A stretch of 64,000 bases of DNA from an uncultured Prevotella sp. (GTDB taxonomy: Bacteria > Bacteroidota > Bacteroidia > Bacteroidales > Bacteroidaceae), in contig CAAGKM010000047.1 in the NCBI GenBank assembly GCA_900770395.1, positions 18,311 through 82,310 of the forward strand, read 5' to 3'. The translations under genes were made by a program, and so were the position numbers. The notes under the pieces were generated by a model. The model ran no database searches. It saw only the letters and a program-made list of their open reading frames with translations, and was not told the origin of the DNA. Below, in pieces: positions 18,540 through 26,816 of the stretch. The first letter of the stretch is position 1. Each line of letters opens with the position of its first letter.

Positions 18540-18549
18540 TGCAAAGATA
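18540..18549 (-). promoter_or_regulatory. fabI -7 promoter element
   Basis: The minus strand reads TATCTTTGCA, an exact TAnnTTTGC match 33 bp before the fabI start. It begins right after the preceding terminator stem, so the upstream promoter contacts overlap the hairpin. Confidence 0.7.
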
Positions 18550-18552
18550 ATG

Positions 18553-18588
18553 AAAAATGCACACTTCGCCAAGGAAGTGTGCATTTTT
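18553..18588 (-). terminator. Terminator after the small lipoprotein gene
   Basis: A perfect 15-bp stem (AAAAATGCACACTTC with GAAGTGTGCATTTTT) encloses a 6-nt loop, with a T-run on the minus strand. It separates the lipoprotein gene from fabI. Confidence 0.85.
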
Positions 18589-18637
18589 TATGTTTTTTTC
18601 TATAAAAAATTGTCCTGTTTCGTACCTACAGTAGTTT

Positions 18638-19321
18638 TTAGTACATTCTCGAACCTTTGAAATAAATCAGGTCAGGCACTGTTTGGAACTGCTGCACAGG
18701 TGTGCATTTAATGTCGGCAAGTACCAGCTGGAACTCCATGGTGTAGTCTGTTTTCGACTGATATCCCATGGAAGAGGCGCCACCATAGTATAATGCATAG
18801 CCAAACTGCATGGTGTATTTGGCATCATCAACCATGAACTCATTCTTTGTGTAGGCATACTGAGAGCTTTCTGTAGATTCTGTTTTTGGTAACAGCTGGA
18901 ATGCGTAGTCTATTGTGCCTTTGTCATTTTTGTATTTGTATGGAGCAAACTCACATTTAAGATCCTTTTCAGGAGCATTTTCCATAATCTTTTCCAAGTT
19001 TGCGTTGCCTCTTATCGCATTGTTGTAGATGCTGTCGGGGAAGTTTGTGACTGTGATAGTCTTGTCACTGTTCACCCTCCATACCATGTCCTTGATGGTG
19101 TTACGGAAGGTTTTGAGCTGCTTGCCATCCTCTGCAGGAATGGTGCATGTGTAAGTCATTTCTCCCGTGTATGTTCCGCACAGACGGGTGAGGTAAGCGG
19201 TCTGTTCCTCTTCTGTCAATGTCGGGTCGATGCTGTCATCGTCGCTGTTGAGACATGATGTCATTGCGCTTGTTGCTATAAGGCATATTGCCGCAAGCAT
19301 GAGATTTTTAATTGTTTTCAT
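18638..19321 (-). CDS. Small lipoprotein, possibly DUF4840 family
   Basis: The 227-residue protein has a lipoprotein signal peptide with the acylated cysteine at Cys23 (AMTSC), followed by SDDDSID. An acidic stretch after the cysteine is often a surface-export signal in Bacteroidetes. The body begins TEEEQTAYLTRLCGTYTGEM and looks like one beta-rich domain. It resembles Bacteroidales lipoproteins annotated DUF4840, but I cannot confirm this. No function is known. It is monocistronic, bounded by a terminator. Confidence 0.75.
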   Translation of the reverse strand: MKTIKNLMLAAICLIATSAMTSCLNSDDDSIDPTLTEEEQTAYLTRLCGTYTGEMTYTCTIPAEDGKQLKTFRNTIKDMVWRVNSDKTITVTNFPDSIYNNAIRGNANLEKIMENAPEKDLKCEFAPYKYKNDKGTIDYAFQLLPKTESTESSQYAYTKNEFMVDDAKYTMQFGYALYYGGASSMGYQSKTDYTMEFQLVLADIKCTPVQQFQTVPDLIYFKGSRMY

Positions 19322-19433
19322 TTTCTGTTCTTTTATATTTTATGTTAATTTTTATTTTCTATAATGCATTCTTGTGCCAAATATTGCACGTAAGGTCGCA
19401 TTTTTTTTAGAAATCCGTATTTTTTTAACATTT

Positions 19434-19919
19434 TCACGGCTGTTTGTCATCGCTGTTCATTTCTTTTTCTCTCAGATAGTCGGCGTAGATTCTTGCCGCA
19501 GTTATTATCTGGTTCACGCAGGGGCGTGTGCGGTAGTATTCCGCCGTGCGCTCGCTTGCCTCGAAGCTTAGCGGCGCGCCTTTCTTTAGTTTCAGCAGCT
19601 CCGAGCAAGTTGTTGAGCCGTGCTCCTGATGGAATTTCTCAAATAGCTGCTGCACCACCTTATAATTATATGACTTTCCTTCGCGGTCGCCTGGGGTGGA
19701 GCTGCCGCAGTCCATGCCGGCAAGCTGTGCCAGTGCGCAGCAGGCTCCGCAGGTGAGCCGCATTCTGCCTATGCCTGCACCGAAGCCTGCGCTCAGTGTC
19801 AAAGCCTGCTTTTCGGTGTATCCATAAATGTCGGCAAAGGCTGCCACCACGCTCTGGCAGCAGTTGAATCCCTGCATAAACAGCGATTCCGCCTTTTGTA
19901 TTCTTTCCTCGTAGGTCAT
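19434..19919 (-). CDS. C_GCAxxG_C_C family redox-type protein
   Basis: The 161-residue protein carries the cysteine pattern that defines this family: FNCCQSVVAAF near residues 18-28, the central LTCGACCALAQLAGMDCG and a later TTCSELL. Members are predicted cytoplasmic redox or metal-binding proteins, often near oxidoreductases; the biochemical role is not known. It lies 43 bp downstream of the MalY-type lyase on the same strand, so a link with sulfur or thiol chemistry is possible but unproven. Confidence 0.87.
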   Translation of the reverse strand: MTYEERIQKAESLFMQGFNCCQSVVAAFADIYGYTEKQALTLSAGFGAGIGRMRLTCGACCALAQLAGMDCGSSTPGDREGKSYNYKVVQQLFEKFHQEHGSTTCSELLKLKKGAPLSFEASERTAEYYRTRPCVNQIITAARIYADYLREKEMNSDDKQP

Positions 19920-19962
19920 AAATATATTATCTTATATCTCTTATATAACTTAAGTATATATT

Positions 19963-21111
19963 TCATAAATTATTTATAACTTTAGCCATCCGGCGCAGTC
20001 CCTCCATCATTCTCTCTCTCGGGCAGGCTATGTTGATGCGCATAAAACCCTCGCCGGCATCGCCGTAGAGCGTGCCGCCGCTCAGTTTCACCTTGCCTTT
20101 CTGCTCAAGCAGAGTCTCCAGCTCCTCGCTCCTCATGCCGAGGCTGCGGCAGTCGGCCCACACAAGATATGTTGCCTCGAGTGGCGTTATCTTTATCTGC
20201 GGCAGATGTTCGGCGAAGAAGCCGCACAGCGTCTTGTAGTTGCCCCAGATATACTGGCAAAGCTCATCGAGCCACTGCTCGCTGTCGTTGTATGCAGCCA
20301 TGAGCGCCAGCACTCCGAATGGATTCACGTCGCACACCTCGTTGATGTTTATCGCCCTGTCGATGCGGTTGCGAAGCTCCTCGTCCTTGCATATTATGTT
20401 GGCTATCTGAAGTCCTGCGATATTGAATGCCTTCGACGGTGAGCCGAGGATTACGGCTGTGTCGTCCACCGTGCCGAAGGGCACATAGCGGTTGCCGTTG
20501 TATGTCAGCTCGCAGTGTATCTCGTCGGAGATTATCGCCACGTTGTGACGGTGGCAGATGTCCGCCATGCGCTGCAGCTCCTCGCGGCTCCACATCCTTC
20601 CCGTGGGGTTGTGCGGGTTGCAGAGCAGCATCACCTTGTTGTTAGGGTCGCTGCACAGACGCTCCAGGTTGTCGTAGTCCATGGTGAAGCGGCCGTTGTC
20701 GTTTATCAGGCGGCTCTCTGTCAGATGGCAGCCGTTGTTGTGTATGCTGGAGAAGAAACAGTTGTATGCCGGGGTGTGCATTATCACTCCGTCGCCGGGC
20801 TGGGTCATCGCCTTTATTGCCACCGACACCGCAGGCACCACGCCAGTGGTGTAGAGTATCCATTCCTTGCTGACGGTCCAGCCGTGGCGGCGCTCAAACC
20901 AATTTATTATTGCCTCGTAATACTCGTCGGGCACCTTGGTGTAGCCGAACACCCCATGCTCCACGCGTTTCCTCAGCGCATCGGTTATTGCCGGTGCTGC
21001 CTGAAAGTCCATGTCCGCCACCCACATGGGTATCACCTCGCTGTCGTCGGTCATGTCCCATTTATAGCAGTTGGTGTGGTGTCTGTCTATCGTTTTGTCG
21101 AAATTATACAT
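19963..21111 (-). CDS. MalY/PatB-type aminotransferase (cystathionine beta-lyase-like)
   Basis: The 382-residue fold-type I PLP enzyme begins MYNFDKTIDRHHTNCYKWD and has PMWVADMDF, both typical of the MalY/PatB group. PLP contacts are NPHNPTGRMW, D196 in ISDEIH and Schiff-base Lys227 in GSPSKAFN. Family members cleave cystathionine or cysteine conjugates (C-S lyase). I chose the ATG at 21111 because upstream codons overlap the promoter and lack homology features. The -7 element is 11 bp before the start. It is probably cotranscribed with the C_GCAxxG_C_C gene downstream. Confidence 0.9.
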   Translation of the reverse strand: MYNFDKTIDRHHTNCYKWDMTDDSEVIPMWVADMDFQAAPAITDALRKRVEHGVFGYTKVPDEYYEAIINWFERRHGWTVSKEWILYTTGVVPAVSVAIKAMTQPGDGVIMHTPAYNCFFSSIHNNGCHLTESRLINDNGRFTMDYDNLERLCSDPNNKVMLLCNPHNPTGRMWSREELQRMADICHRHNVAIISDEIHCELTYNGNRYVPFGTVDDTAVILGSPSKAFNIAGLQIANIICKDEELRNRIDRAININEVCDVNPFGVLALMAAYNDSEQWLDELCQYIWGNYKTLCGFFAEHLPQIKITPLEATYLVWADCRSLGMRSEELETLLEQKGKVKLSGGTLYGDAGEGFMRINIACPRERMMEGLRRMAKVINNL

Positions 21112-21121
21112 CTTTTTTGCG

Positions 21122-21131
21122 TGCAAAGGTA
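21122..21131 (-). promoter_or_regulatory. -7 promoter element for the MalY-type gene
   Basis: The minus strand reads TACCTTTGCA, 11 bp before the ATG. The surrounding TTATTCGTACCTTTG recurs at 21204-21224 and at 43171-43187. Confidence 0.65.
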
Positions 21132-21224
21132 CGAATAAGCGAGCACAAAACAAAATATAAATGAAATTTTAATATTTTTTTTGTCGAGCGAAAGTACCTT
21201 CTTCAAAGGTACGAATAAGCGAGC
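21124..21224. repeat. 21-bp promoter-like direct repeat, two copies 80 bp apart
   Basis: CAAAGGTACGAATAAGCGAGC is identical at 21124-21144 and 21204-21224. The first copy is the malY promoter. The second lacks the full TGCA end (TTCAAAGG instead of TGCAAAGG) and points the same way. Confidence 0.8.
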
Positions 21225-21306
21225 TTCGGAAAAAATGTTGGGATGCTTAAGATAAATTGTTGAAAAGGCGAAGAAAAAATGTTCTTTTTGCGTAATACAA
21301 TTTTTA

Positions 21307-21411
21307 TACAAAGCTTTTGTACGTATATACAAAGCTTTTGTACGTATATACAAAACTTTCGTACGTATATACAAAACTTTCGTACGTATATACAAAACTT
21401 TTGTATGAAAA
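21307..21411. repeat. Five-copy 21-bp tandem repeat array (PUL left flank)
   Basis: Units start at 21307, 21328, 21349, 21370 and 21391. Units 1-2 read TACAAAGCTTTTGTACGTAT plus A. Units 3-4 differ at three positions (TACAAAACTTTCGTACGTAT plus A) and unit 5 is degenerate at its end. Each unit is an imperfect palindrome (TACAAA...TTTGTA) followed by TACGTA-type symmetry. The period is exactly two helical turns, which suits a row of protein-binding sites. There are no spacers, so it is not CRISPR. Confidence 0.9.
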
Positions 21412-21780
21412 TATAAGCAAAGCTTTGGAACAATATCAGTGAAGGGAAACAACAATATTTGTTAGGCCTTATAACAATAATATTATGGTGTAGATGCAGA
21501 GTATAGTGTAGATGTGCCTGTATTCCGTCTTAGGAAAGAAAGTGCAAAGGATTTCGATGTGCTTACATTTTTTTTGTTGTAGCCTGGCTCAATAGTGATA
21601 GTGTTTTTTGCATGATTGCAATAAAAAAGTATCTAATGAGATGTATTTGTATGCTTATAATGCGATTATAAGTGTCAGAAATACACTATAAAATGCGATT
21701 TTTAACATAAAAAATAATACAAATCTCAAATAGTGCTGATATAAATCAAAAAAGTATCACTTTGTTTCAGAAAAATGCAC

Positions 21781-21790
21781 TATCTTTGCA
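21781..21790 (+). promoter_or_regulatory. Promoter of the first PUL operon
   Basis: TATCTTTGCA is an exact -7 match 53 bp before the GH5_7 start. Its surroundings (TGCACTATCTTTGCACCGAA) resemble the second PUL promoter at 33217 and also the fabI promoter, so the core itself is not PUL-specific. Confidence 0.7.
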
Positions 21791-21843
21791 CCGAAAAAGC
21801 GAAGTCAGGCTGCACTGCCTTTGCACCCATAAACTAACAAACA

Positions 21844-23127
21844 ATGATAAAAAGACTAATTATATCACTTTTGATGCTCATCACAGCTGCTCATGCGGCA
21901 ATGGCGGGAACCCCAGCCTTCGTTAAGGTTGAGAACGGTCATTTCTCTCGCGCAGGCGTACCTTATTATTATATAGGTACAAACTTCTGGTATGGAGCCA
22001 TACTCGGCAGCGAGGGACAGGGCGGCAACCGCAAGCGTCTGTGCCAGGAGCTTGACGACCTTAAGGCAATGGGTATCGACAACCTGCGGATACTCGTTGG
22101 CAGCGACGGTGAGCGCGGCGTGACAACAAAGGTTGAGCCTACTCTGCAGGAGGCACTGGGAGTGTACAACGACACAATTCTTGCCGGTCTTGACTATCTT
22201 CTGATGGAGATGGGCAAGCGCGAGATGGTGGCGGTGCTCTATCTCAACAACTCATGGGAGTGGAGCGGCGGTTACGGTTTTTATCTGCAGCATGCTGGCG
22301 AGGGCAAGGCTCCGCGCCCAAATGAGGATGGCTATCCAGCATTCATGAATTTTGTGGCAAAATATGCCTCATGCGAGAAGGCGCATCAGCTGTTCTATGA
22401 CTACGTGAGGTTTATCCTTGGCAGAACCAACCGATATACAGGCAAGAAATATACTGATGACCCTGCCATTATGTCGTGGCAGATAGGCAACGAGCCACGC
22501 GCTTTCGCAACAGAGCAGCTGCCTGCATTCGAGAAGTGGCTTGCCGAGGCTTCGGCGCTGATACGCGCTCTCGACCCCAACCATCTTATAAGCGTGGGCA
22601 GCGAGGGAGCATGGGGATGCGAGATGAGCTATGAGTCGTATGAGCGCATCTGTGCCGACAAGAACATCGACTACTGCAACATACACATCTGGCCCTACAA
22701 CTGGAGCTGGGCAAAGGCAGACTCGCTCATCGAGCAGTTGCCGCAAGCAAAGAAGAACACCAAGGACTATATCAAGAGGCATCTCAAGATATGCGACCGG
22801 CTGGGCAAGCCGTTGGTGATGGAGGAGTTTGGTTATCCCCGCGACGGATTTAAGTTCGGACTCGATGCCACTACCGTAGGGCGTGACGGATACTACGACT
22901 ACGTTTTCACAACAGTGGTGAGGAACGCTAAGAGCGGCGGAAAGTTTGCCGGCTGCAACTTCTGGGGATGGGGCGGCAGCGCGCAGCCCAAGCACGAGCA
23001 GTGGCAGGTGGGCGATGACTACACAGGCGACCCCGCACAGGAGGCACAGGGACTGAACAGCGTGTTCAAGAGCGACAAGAGCACAATAGAGGTGATCAAG
23101 AAAGCGGTGAAGGCGATGAAGAAATAA
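21844..23127 (+). CDS. GH5 subfamily 7 endo-beta-1,4-mannanase, periplasmic
   Basis: The 427-residue protein has a cleavable signal peptide (MIKRLIISLLMLITAAHA) with no lipobox. A GH5_7 TIM barrel follows: IGTNFWYGAI at the N-terminus, acid/base Glu217 in WQIGNEPR, and nucleophile Glu328 in VMEEFGYPRDG, the extended motif typical of bacterial GH5_7 mannanases. It hydrolyses internal beta-1,4-mannosidic bonds of mannan or glucomannan. It is first in an eight-gene operon with an acetyl esterase, a GH26 mannanase and mannobiose catabolism genes. The periplasmic location is inferred from the signal type. Confidence 0.93.
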   Translation: MIKRLIISLLMLITAAHAAMAGTPAFVKVENGHFSRAGVPYYYIGTNFWYGAILGSEGQGGNRKRLCQELDDLKAMGIDNLRILVGSDGERGVTTKVEPTLQEALGVYNDTILAGLDYLLMEMGKREMVAVLYLNNSWEWSGGYGFYLQHAGEGKAPRPNEDGYPAFMNFVAKYASCEKAHQLFYDYVRFILGRTNRYTGKKYTDDPAIMSWQIGNEPRAFATEQLPAFEKWLAEASALIRALDPNHLISVGSEGAWGCEMSYESYERICADKNIDYCNIHIWPYNWSWAKADSLIEQLPQAKKNTKDYIKRHLKICDRLGKPLVMEEFGYPRDGFKFGLDATTVGRDGYYDYVFTTVVRNAKSGGKFAGCNFWGWGGSAQPKHEQWQVGDDYTGDPAQEAQGLNSVFKSDKSTIEVIKKAVKAMKK

Positions 23128-23173
23128 TATATAATGTATATAAAATAAACAAAGAGACAAAACTACAACTACA

Positions 23174-24496
23174 ATGAGAAATAGAACTAACTATATCATA
23201 TTATTTTTTACTCTATGTGTATGTGGTCTGCTGGGAAGCAAGCCAGCACAGGCGCAAATTATTGGCAAGAACATTTCTGTGACTGTCACTCCAGATCATA
23301 AGGACTGGAACTACAAGGCAGGCGAGAAAGCCAACTTCGAGGTGAGAGTGCTGAAAAGCGGCACTCTCCTCGATGGCGCTGTAATCAGCTATGAGGCTGG
23401 TCCTGAGATGTACCCAGAGGTGAAGAAGGCCGATGTGGTGCTTAAGGACGGCACAATGAAATGGACGGGAACAATGAAAACTCCCGGATTCTACAGATTG
23501 AAGGTTACCGCCACTGTTGGCGGAAAGACATATGACGGGCTCTGCACCGTGGGCTTCTCACCGGAGAGGATAACCCCCACAACCGAGATGCCTGATGACT
23601 TCGACCAGTTCTGGAAGAATGCCATCGACGAGGCACGCAAGACGCCGCTCAATCCCACAAAGCGCCTGTTGCCTGAGCGTTGCACCAACGAGGTGAATGT
23701 CTATGAGGTGAGTTTCAACAGCATGAGATGGGGGATGAAGGTGTACGGAATTCTCACGGTGCCCGTTAAGCCCGGCAAATATCCGGCACTGCTGAGAGTG
23801 CCTGGTGCAGGTTGCCGTCCATATGGAGGAGACATATATACAGCCAGCAAGAGAGCGATAGTGCTTGAGATTGGCATCCACGGCATACCCGTTACCATGC
23901 AGCAGGGTGTTTATGATGACCTGCACAACAATGCCCTTGACGGTTATTGGGAAAGTAATATCGACAATCGCGACAAGAATCACTATAAGCGTGTGTTCAT
24001 AGGAGCTATCCGCGCATTGGACTATATCGCAGAGTATACCGACTGGAACGGCAAGCAACTTGGAGTGACAGGCTCAAGTCAGGGTGGAATGCTGACGCTC
24101 GTATGCGCCGGACTCGACCCGCGTGTGACTTTCTATGCTCCTGTTCACGCCGCTATGTGCGACCATGCGGCATCGCTTAAAGGCGTGGCTTGCGGATGGC
24201 CGCATTATTTCTACGGTTATGGCAACCCAGTGAAGGTGGATGCCGTGATGAAGAACAAGATTGAGCAGACAAGATACTACGACGGTGTGAACTTTGCCCG
24301 CAGGATAAAGGCTAACGGCTGGTTCTCGTTCGGATATAACGACGAGGTGGTGCCGCCAACTACGGCATGGGGCACCTACAACACAGTGACCGCTCCGAAG
24401 TCCATCAGCCTGTATCAGCAGACGGGACACTACTGGTATCAAGAGCAGTGGGACGAGTGGGAGAGCTGGCTGTTGGAGCAGATGAATATTAATTAG
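23174..24496 (+). CDS. CE7-type acetyl esterase (acetyl xylan/mannan esterase), periplasmic
   Basis: The 440-residue protein has a signal peptide ending near AQAQ, then an Ig-like beta-sandwich (about residues 30-125) not found in the classical 320-residue CE7 enzymes, then an alpha/beta-hydrolase. The nucleophile is Ser302 in TGSSQGG. FGYNDEVVPPTTAWGTYN holds the acid and TGHYWYQE the histidine, matching the acetyl xylan esterase/cephalosporin C deacetylase family. In this operon it would strip O-acetyl groups from mannan before mannanase cleavage; that substrate is inferred from context. Confidence 0.88.
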   Translation: MRNRTNYIILFFTLCVCGLLGSKPAQAQIIGKNISVTVTPDHKDWNYKAGEKANFEVRVLKSGTLLDGAVISYEAGPEMYPEVKKADVVLKDGTMKWTGTMKTPGFYRLKVTATVGGKTYDGLCTVGFSPERITPTTEMPDDFDQFWKNAIDEARKTPLNPTKRLLPERCTNEVNVYEVSFNSMRWGMKVYGILTVPVKPGKYPALLRVPGAGCRPYGGDIYTASKRAIVLEIGIHGIPVTMQQGVYDDLHNNALDGYWESNIDNRDKNHYKRVFIGAIRALDYIAEYTDWNGKQLGVTGSSQGGMLTLVCAGLDPRVTFYAPVHAAMCDHAASLKGVACGWPHYFYGYGNPVKVDAVMKNKIEQTRYYDGVNFARRIKANGWFSFGYNDEVVPPTTAWGTYNTVTAPKSISLYQQTGHYWYQEQWDEWESWLLEQMNIN

Positions 24497-24505
24497 AAAT
24501 AAAAA

Positions 24506-25594
24506 ATGTGTATGAAGAATATAATGAAATTTGCAGTAGGTGCAGCGATGGCTTTATTGGTATTGCCGGCAATGGCAGCCAAAGGCACACCGCGCGAACA
24601 GCTGCTCAACCGTCTGCAGAAATTGCAGAAGCGTGGAGTGATGATGGGAATGCAGGACGCTCCCGTCTACGGAACAACATGGAAATGGGATGAGGGTCGT
24701 TGCGACATGAAGGAAGTGTGTGGCGACTATCCCGCCGTTATGGGCTTCGACCTCGGCAAGCTTGAGCTTGACTCAAAGGAGAATCTCGACGGAGTGCCTT
24801 TCGACCGCATCCGCAAGGAGGTGAGACTCCAGCATGAGCGTGGTGGAGTGGTCACTATATCATGGCACCCGTGGAATCCTGCTACAGGCGAGAACGCATG
24901 GGACCCGAATGGCGATGCTGTTGTGGCGTCACTTCCTGGCGGCGCCCAGAATGCAAAGTTCCATAGTTGGGTGGTGAAGGTGGCTGATTTTCTCAAAAGC
25001 CTCAAGACAACTGGCGGCAAGGCAGTGCCAGTGATATTCCGTCCATGGCACGAGATGACCGGAGGCTGGTTCTGGTGGGGATGCAACAGCTGCACTCCCG
25101 AGCAGTATAAGCAGCTGTTCAGATACACTATCGACATACTCAAGGAAGAAGGCGTTACGAATTGTGTGTGGAGCTATTCGCCAGGTGCCGACAGCAAGGA
25201 AACGGTGGAACGTTATATGAGATATTATCCTGGCGACGAGTATGTCGACATGCTCGGTGTTGACATCTACCGTTATGGCACACATGACCAGTTTATGAAC
25301 AACATACGTCTGGAGTGTGAGATAATGCGCAAGGAAGCCCGTGACCGCAACAAACTGTATGCCATCACCGAGACAGGCTACCGCAATACTCCTCAGAGCG
25401 ACTGGTTCACAGCGGCCGTACTGCCCATAATGCTGGAGTTCGACATGAGCTATGTGTTGCTTTGGCGCAACGCATGGGACCAGAAGGAAGAAAACTTTGC
25501 ACCAGCTCCCGACAAGGAGTGTGCCGCAGACTTCCGCAAACTCTACAATCATAAAAGAACATTATTTGCAAAAGACATAAAGACAATAAAGTAA
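24506..25594 (+). CDS. GH26 beta-mannanase, periplasmic
   Basis: The 362-residue protein has a signal peptide (MKNIMKFAVGAAMALLVLPA; start at M1 or M3, 24506 or 24512) and one GH26 barrel. The acid/base is Glu183 in RPWHEMTGGWFWWG and the nucleophile is Glu289 in AITETGYRN. ISWHPWNP and WSYSPGAD are further family segments. GH26 enzymes of this kind release mannobiose from mannan. In B. fragilis the homologous mannanase gene is next to a mannobiose epimerase and GH130 phosphorylase, the same set as here. It lies 9 bp after the esterase. Confidence 0.93.
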   Translation: MCMKNIMKFAVGAAMALLVLPAMAAKGTPREQLLNRLQKLQKRGVMMGMQDAPVYGTTWKWDEGRCDMKEVCGDYPAVMGFDLGKLELDSKENLDGVPFDRIRKEVRLQHERGGVVTISWHPWNPATGENAWDPNGDAVVASLPGGAQNAKFHSWVVKVADFLKSLKTTGGKAVPVIFRPWHEMTGGWFWWGCNSCTPEQYKQLFRYTIDILKEEGVTNCVWSYSPGADSKETVERYMRYYPGDEYVDMLGVDIYRYGTHDQFMNNIRLECEIMRKEARDRNKLYAITETGYRNTPQSDWFTAAVLPIMLEFDMSYVLLWRNAWDQKEENFAPAPDKECAADFRKLYNHKRTLFAKDIKTIK

Positions 25595-25617
25595 TCAATC
25601 AAAAAAACAATAGCATC

Positions 25618-26781
25618 ATGACTACATTTGCAGAGAAGGTGGCAGCATTGCGTGCCCGCCACGAGGAATTGCTCACACGTAAGAACGAACCTGTAGAGTG
25701 GGGCAACGGTATATATGACAAATATAAATATCCAATAATCACAGCGCAGCACACTCCGCTGGAGTGGCGTTATGACTTTAATGAAAAGGATAACCCGTAC
25801 CTGATGCAGCGCATAATGATGAACGCCACCCTTAACTCGGGAGCCATCAAGCTCAACGGCAAGTATCTTTTGGTAGTGCGCGTTGAGGGTGCCGACCGTA
25901 AGAGCTTCTTCGCCGTGGCAGAAAGTCCCAACGGCATCGATAACTTCCGTTTTTGGGAGGAGCCTATCACCATGCCCGAGGATACTATCCCTGCGACAAA
26001 CATCTACGACATGCGACTGACACAGCATGAGGACGGATGGATTTACGGAGTGTTCTGCGCCGAGCGTCATGACGACTCACAACCCGGCGACCTCAGTGCG
26101 GCAACTGCAACTGCGGCAATCGCCCGCACAAAGGATTTGAAGACATGGGAGCGTCTGCCCGACCTCAAGACCAAGAGCCAGCAGCGCAACGTGGTGCTTC
26201 ATCCCGAGTTCGTAGACGGCAAGTATGCTTTCTACACACGTCCGCAGGACGGCTTTATCGACACCGGTAGCGGCGGCGGTATCGGCTGGGCTCTTGTTGA
26301 TGACATCACCCACGCTGAGATTACAGAGGAGAAGATCATCAACGCACGCCACTATCACACCATCATGGAGGTGAAGAACGGTGAGGGGCCACACCCAATC
26401 AAGACCAAGAACGGTTGGCTGCACCTTGCTCACGGTGTGCGCGGTTGCGCGTCAGGTCTGCGCTACGTATTATATATGTATATGACATCTCTCGAAGATC
26501 CTACAAAGGTTATCGCACAGCCTGGCGGTTATTTCCTCGTGCCTGAGGGTGAGGAATATATTGGCGATGTTATGAATGTGGCATTCGCCAACGGATGGAT
26601 TGCTGATGAGGATGGCAGAGTACTTATCTATTATGCGTCTTCTGACACACGTATGCATGTGGCTGTATCAACCGTCGACAAGCTTGTGGACTATTGCAAG
26701 AACACTCCCGAGGATGGTTTGTGGACAGCCAAGAGCGTGGAGACAATAAAGAAACTGGTAGAAAAAAACAAAAGGAGTTAA
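25618..26781 (+). CDS. GH130 4-O-beta-D-mannosyl-D-glucose phosphorylase
   Basis: The 387-residue cytoplasmic protein has no signal peptide. It is a five-bladed beta-propeller GH130 enzyme close to the B. fragilis mannosylglucose phosphorylase: LNSGAIKLNGKYLLVVRVEG, catalytic Asp131 in NIYDMRLTQ (same number as in the B. fragilis enzyme), and phosphate-site segments HPEFVDGKYAFYTRPQ and NARHYHTIMEVKNGEGPHPI. It phosphorolyses Man-beta-1,4-Glc to alpha-mannose-1-phosphate and glucose. The downstream epimerase supplies its substrate. Confidence 0.94.
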   Translation: MTTFAEKVAALRARHEELLTRKNEPVEWGNGIYDKYKYPIITAQHTPLEWRYDFNEKDNPYLMQRIMMNATLNSGAIKLNGKYLLVVRVEGADRKSFFAVAESPNGIDNFRFWEEPITMPEDTIPATNIYDMRLTQHEDGWIYGVFCAERHDDSQPGDLSAATATAAIARTKDLKTWERLPDLKTKSQQRNVVLHPEFVDGKYAFYTRPQDGFIDTGSGGGIGWALVDDITHAEITEEKIINARHYHTIMEVKNGEGPHPIKTKNGWLHLAHGVRGCASGLRYVLYMYMTSLEDPTKVIAQPGGYFLVPEGEEYIGDVMNVAFANGWIADEDGRVLIYYASSDTRMHVAVSTVDKLVDYCKNTPEDGLWTAKSVETIKKLVEKNKRS

Positions 26782-26816
26782 ATGGAGTTGTCCTTTAACT
26801 CCCCAATTAATAAACT

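Larger units (their letters stand above)
21112..21843. other. 732-bp intergenic region upstream of the mannan PUL
   Basis: This AT-rich stretch has no convincing gene. It holds the malY promoter, a second copy of that promoter sequence (21204-21224), a five-copy 21-bp tandem array (21307-21411), a palindrome with 8-bp arms (21654-21672), an overlapping small inverted repeat AGTGT/ACACT (21671-21687), and the PUL promoter (21781-21790). Short frames through the tandem array only reflect its 21-bp period. Confidence 0.8.

Noticed and set aside
21307..21411. CRISPR array
   Set aside because: Units are contiguous with no unique spacers, and no cas genes are in the window.
21203..21433. Small protein with heptad repeats (YVRKFCI) on the minus strand
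   Set aside because: The peptide repeats only because the DNA repeats with a period of 21. It has no promoter, start context or continuation.
22369..23160. 263-codon minus-strand frame inside the GH5_7 gene
   Set aside because: No domain, opposite strand of a certain enzyme gene, Leu/Val/His-rich composition typical of antisense shadows.
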